DNA of 7,055 bases. Origin: Ktedonobacter sp. 13_1_20CM_4_53_11. Lineage in GTDB: Bacteria; Chloroflexota; Ktedonobacteria; Ktedonobacterales; Ktedonobacteraceae. A model generated the notes under the pieces. The model did no database searches. It had not been told where the DNA came from and worked only from the letters and a program-made list of their open reading frames with translations. The translations under genes and the position numbers were made by a program. The stretch is taken from NCBI GenBank assembly GCA_001919995.1, contig MNIY01000135.1:1-7055 (forward strand), written 5' to 3'. Of the stretch, positions 5,713-7,055 are shown one piece after another. Position 1 is the first letter of the stretch. The number at the start of each line of letters is the position of its first letter.

Positions 5713-5755
5713 GGGCCGATCAATCGGCTGTGGGCGCGATAAATCGGCCCCTACG
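5713..5755. repeat. GC-rich dispersed double-hairpin repeat
   Basis: GCCGAT-CA-ATCGGC (5715-5728) is followed by GGGCGCGATAAATCGGCCC (5732-5750), two adjacent short hairpins. The outer GGGCCGAT (5713-5720) also pairs with ATCGGCCC (5743-5750). The element ends in CCCCTACG, the same edge as the units at 3270-3326 (CCCTAC), read GTAGGG on the other strand. This marks it as a member of one repeat family. Confidence 0.55.
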
Positions 5756-5840
5756 TTTAACCTAGTGTTTGTTATGTGGTCGCATTTGGGAAGGCTATTG
5801 ATTGTTTTGCGGTAACCTATGTTATTGCGGGAGTTTGTTT

Positions 5841-6368
5841 ATGAATCATGAGGATCATGTCAGGCTATTGCGGAAGGGTATAGTGGAACCCGGTGGGGTG
5901 TGGGCTGATTTTGGCTCTGGAGCGGGGGCCTTTACACTTGCGCTGGCCGATTTACTGGGGACTGAGGGTTCTATCTATTCGGTGGATAAGGATAGGGGTG
6001 CGCTCAAAGAACAGGAGAGAGCTATGCGGGCCAGCTTTCCTGGGATAAGGGTTGAATACATCAATGCTGATTTTATGCAGAGGCTCACTCTTCCGCAGCT
6101 GGATGGAGTGGTGATGGCCAATTCGCTGCATTTTGTGCGCAATAAGGATGCCGTGTTGCAGTTGGTACGCGGCTATCTAAAACCCGGGGGGCGTTTGCTG
6201 ATAGTCGAATATAATGCGGATCGAGGCAATATGTGGGTACCATATCCCTTTTCGTTTAGAAGCTGGGAGTTGCTGGCACGAAAGAATGGATTTGCCCATA
6301 CACAGTTGCTTACGACGGTCCCGAGCCGGTTTTTTGGTGAGATTTATTCGGCTGTTAGTTTCGGGTGA
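5841..6368 (+). CDS. Class I SAM-dependent methyltransferase
   Basis: This is a 175-residue cytoplasmic protein with a Rossmann-type methyltransferase fold. Motif I is VWADFGSGAGAF (20-31), the glycine-rich SAM-binding loop. The acidic residue that binds the SAM ribose is D49 in IYSVDKD (45-51). NADF (75-78) fits the adenine-contact motif, VVMANSLHFV (90-99) is the fourth strand region, and LKPGGRLLIVEY is the usual later motif. Strong resemblance stops there: the substrate is not apparent and a UbiE-like or small-molecule target is only one option. It is shorter than full UbiE proteins and lacks an obvious substrate-cap insert. ATG 5841 has GGGAG (5829-5833) 7 bases upstream, which favours it over TTG 5802. 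It appears monocistronic, with a 146-base gap before the GH13 gene and no terminator seen. Confidence 0.85.
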   Translation: MNHEDHVRLLRKGIVEPGGVWADFGSGAGAFTLALADLLGTEGSIYSVDKDRGALKEQERAMRASFPGIRVEYINADFMQRLTLPQLDGVVMANSLHFVRNKDAVLQLVRGYLKPGGRLLIVEYNADRGNMWVPYPFSFRSWELLARKNGFAHTQLLTTVPSRFFGEIYSAVSFG

Positions 6369-6468
6369 GGTTGGGGGCGAGCCGGACAAGGGTAAGCTGA
6401 AGTTTGCCTGAGTGAGAACACATCTGAACAGTGTCCTTTGACAAAGACAGCTTAGGTGAAAGGGAAGA

Positions 6469-6477
6469 TGATATACT
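6469..6477 (+). promoter_or_regulatory. Candidate extended -10 of the GH13 gene
   Basis: TGA-TATACT (TATACT at 6472-6477) lies 37 bases before the ATG at 6515. A perfect TTGACA at 6438-6443 is 28 bases upstream, too far for normal -35/-10 pairing. The extended -10 may work alone, or the TTGACA dyad (CTTTG-A-CAAAG, 6436-6446) may be an activator or repressor site. Confidence 0.4.
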
Positions 6478-6492
6478 ACAGAGACAACTTGC

Positions 6493-6500
6493 GAGAGGAG
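6493..6500 (+). promoter_or_regulatory. Distant ribosome binding site of the GH13 gene
   Basis: GAGAGGAG is a strong Shine-Dalgarno match, but it ends 14 bases before ATG 6515, longer than the usual 5-10. No closer in-frame start codon is present, and the protein alignment from residue 6 onward (FWWQTGVIYQIYPRSF) requires a start here. Confidence 0.55.
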
Positions 6501-6514
6501 AAACAAAACAACCC

Positions 6515-7055
6515 ATGACGCAGCCCCATTTCTGGTGGCAAACGGGAGTGATTTATCAGATCTACCCACGCAGTTTTCTCGATAGCAATGGCGATGGGGT
6601 GGGAGATCTCCCTGGTATCGCCAGCAGGCTGGATTACTTGCGCTGGCTCGGCGTTGACGCGATCTGGCTCTCGCCAATCTACCCGTCTCCCATGGCCGAT
6701 TTTGGCTATGACATTACGAATTACACCGATGTTCATCCGCTCTTCGGGACCCTTGAGGACCTGGACACCTTGCTGCACCAGGCCCATCAGCGCGACCTCA
6801 AGCTCATTCTAGACTTTGTACCCAACCACACCTCCGATGAGCATCCCTGGTTCCAACAGGCGCGTTCCAGCCGCATGAACGAGCAACGTGACTGGTATAT
6901 CTGGCAAGACCCTGCTCCTGATGGTGGTCCTCCCAATAACTGGACCAGCAGGTTTGGCGGGTCAGCCTGGCAATTTGATGAACAGACCGAGCAATACTAC
7001 CTACACTTGTACGATGTGAAACAGCCTGATCTGAATTGGCGTAATCCCCAGGTAC
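6515..7055 (+). CDS. GH13 alpha-glucosidase-type glycoside hydrolase (partial, N-terminal 180 residues)
   Basis: The N-terminal part of a GH13 (alpha-amylase family) enzyme resembles oligo-1,6-glucosidase, alpha-glucosidase or trehalose-synthase-like members. These act on alpha-glucosidic bonds of short oligosaccharides, usually in the cytoplasm. WWQTGVIYQIYPRSF starts the barrel. DSNGDGVGD (23-31) is the family's calcium-loop motif. WLSPIYPSPMADFGYDI (51-67) and DFVPNH (100-105, conserved region I) follow, then HPWF and DWYIW. The three catalytic carboxylates lie further on and cannot be checked. No signal peptide precedes the catalytic domain. The start is ATG 6515, with its Shine-Dalgarno site unusually far at 6493-6500. 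The substrate specificity and exact subfamily are inferred only from N-terminal motifs. The frame is open to the window edge. Confidence 0.9.
   Translation, partial: MTQPHFWWQTGVIYQIYPRSFLDSNGDGVGDLPGIASRLDYLRWLGVDAIWLSPIYPSPMADFGYDITNYTDVHPLFGTLEDLDTLLHQAHQRDLKLILDFVPNHTSDEHPWFQQARSSRMNEQRDWYIWQDPAPDGGPPNNWTSRFGGSAWQFDEQTEQYYLHLYDVKQPDLNWRNPQV

Larger units (their letters stand above)
5330..5840. other. 510-base gene-poor region upstream of clpS and the methyltransferase gene
   Basis: Between the divergent clpS and methyltransferase genes I see the clpS promoter, a G/T-rich plus-strand stretch (about 5500-5700) and one dispersed hairpin repeat (5713-5755). A minus-strand frame at 5289-5576 overlaps the start of clpS in another frame and has a low-complexity Thr/His/Asn-rich translation with no recognisable domain, so it is not called as a gene. 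No tRNA, riboswitch or transposase remnant is recognisable. Confidence 0.5.

Noticed and set aside
6438..6477. TTGACA and TATACT as one standard promoter
   Set aside because: The spacer is 28 bases, far from the usual 16-18, so the two elements were not joined as a single -35/-10 pair.
6177..6677. Minus-strand frame of 166 codons
   Set aside because: It runs opposite the methyltransferase C-terminus and the GH13 N-terminus, both with clear family motifs, so it is a shadow frame.

Overview
The window looks like a bacterial chromosome segment of roughly balanced base composition. I infer Chloroflexota, possibly a Ktedonobacteria-like lineage. The clues are GC-rich dispersed hairpin repeats whose arms begin GTAGGG, a Dna2-like nuclease-helicase, a shortened DUF711 protein, and scattered monocistronic genes with strong GGAG-type ribosome binding sites. 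This taxonomic call is an impression and was not tested by any search. Nothing points to a plasmid, prophage, insertion sequence, CRISPR array, tRNA or rRNA.

Left part (1-3231): a large minus-strand gene runs off the left edge. It encodes an N-terminal Cas4/Dna2-type iron-sulphur PD-(D/E)XK nuclease followed by the start of a superfamily 1 helicase, cut in the middle of the Walker A motif. A 146-base divergent promoter region separates it from a plus-strand DUF711 gene, which has a clear extended -10 promoter.

Middle part (3232-5330): three separate minus-strand genes follow, a stand-alone GAF sensor, a universal stress protein with a (Asp-Ala-Lys)n tail, and a ClpS N-degron adaptor. The gaps of about 240-255 bases hold a predicted promoter for each gene. 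A long perfect stem-loop follows the stop codons of the stress protein and of clpS, and neither stem-loop has a U-tract. A 35-base imperfect palindrome sits on the predicted -10 of the GAF gene.

Right part (5331-7055): a 510-base gene-poor, G/T-rich gap with a dispersed repeat precedes a small SAM-dependent methyltransferase on the plus strand. After it comes the first 180 codons of a GH13 alpha-glucosidase-type enzyme that runs off the right edge.

The genes do not form one pathway. DNA processing, protein quality control (ClpS), stress or signal sensing (Usp, GAF) and sugar metabolism (GH13) are interleaved as individually transcribed units. I found no convincing undescribed multi-gene system. 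The most notable items are the intact Fe-S nuclease-helicase fusion, the operator-like palindrome upstream of the GAF gene, and the U-less stem-loops.
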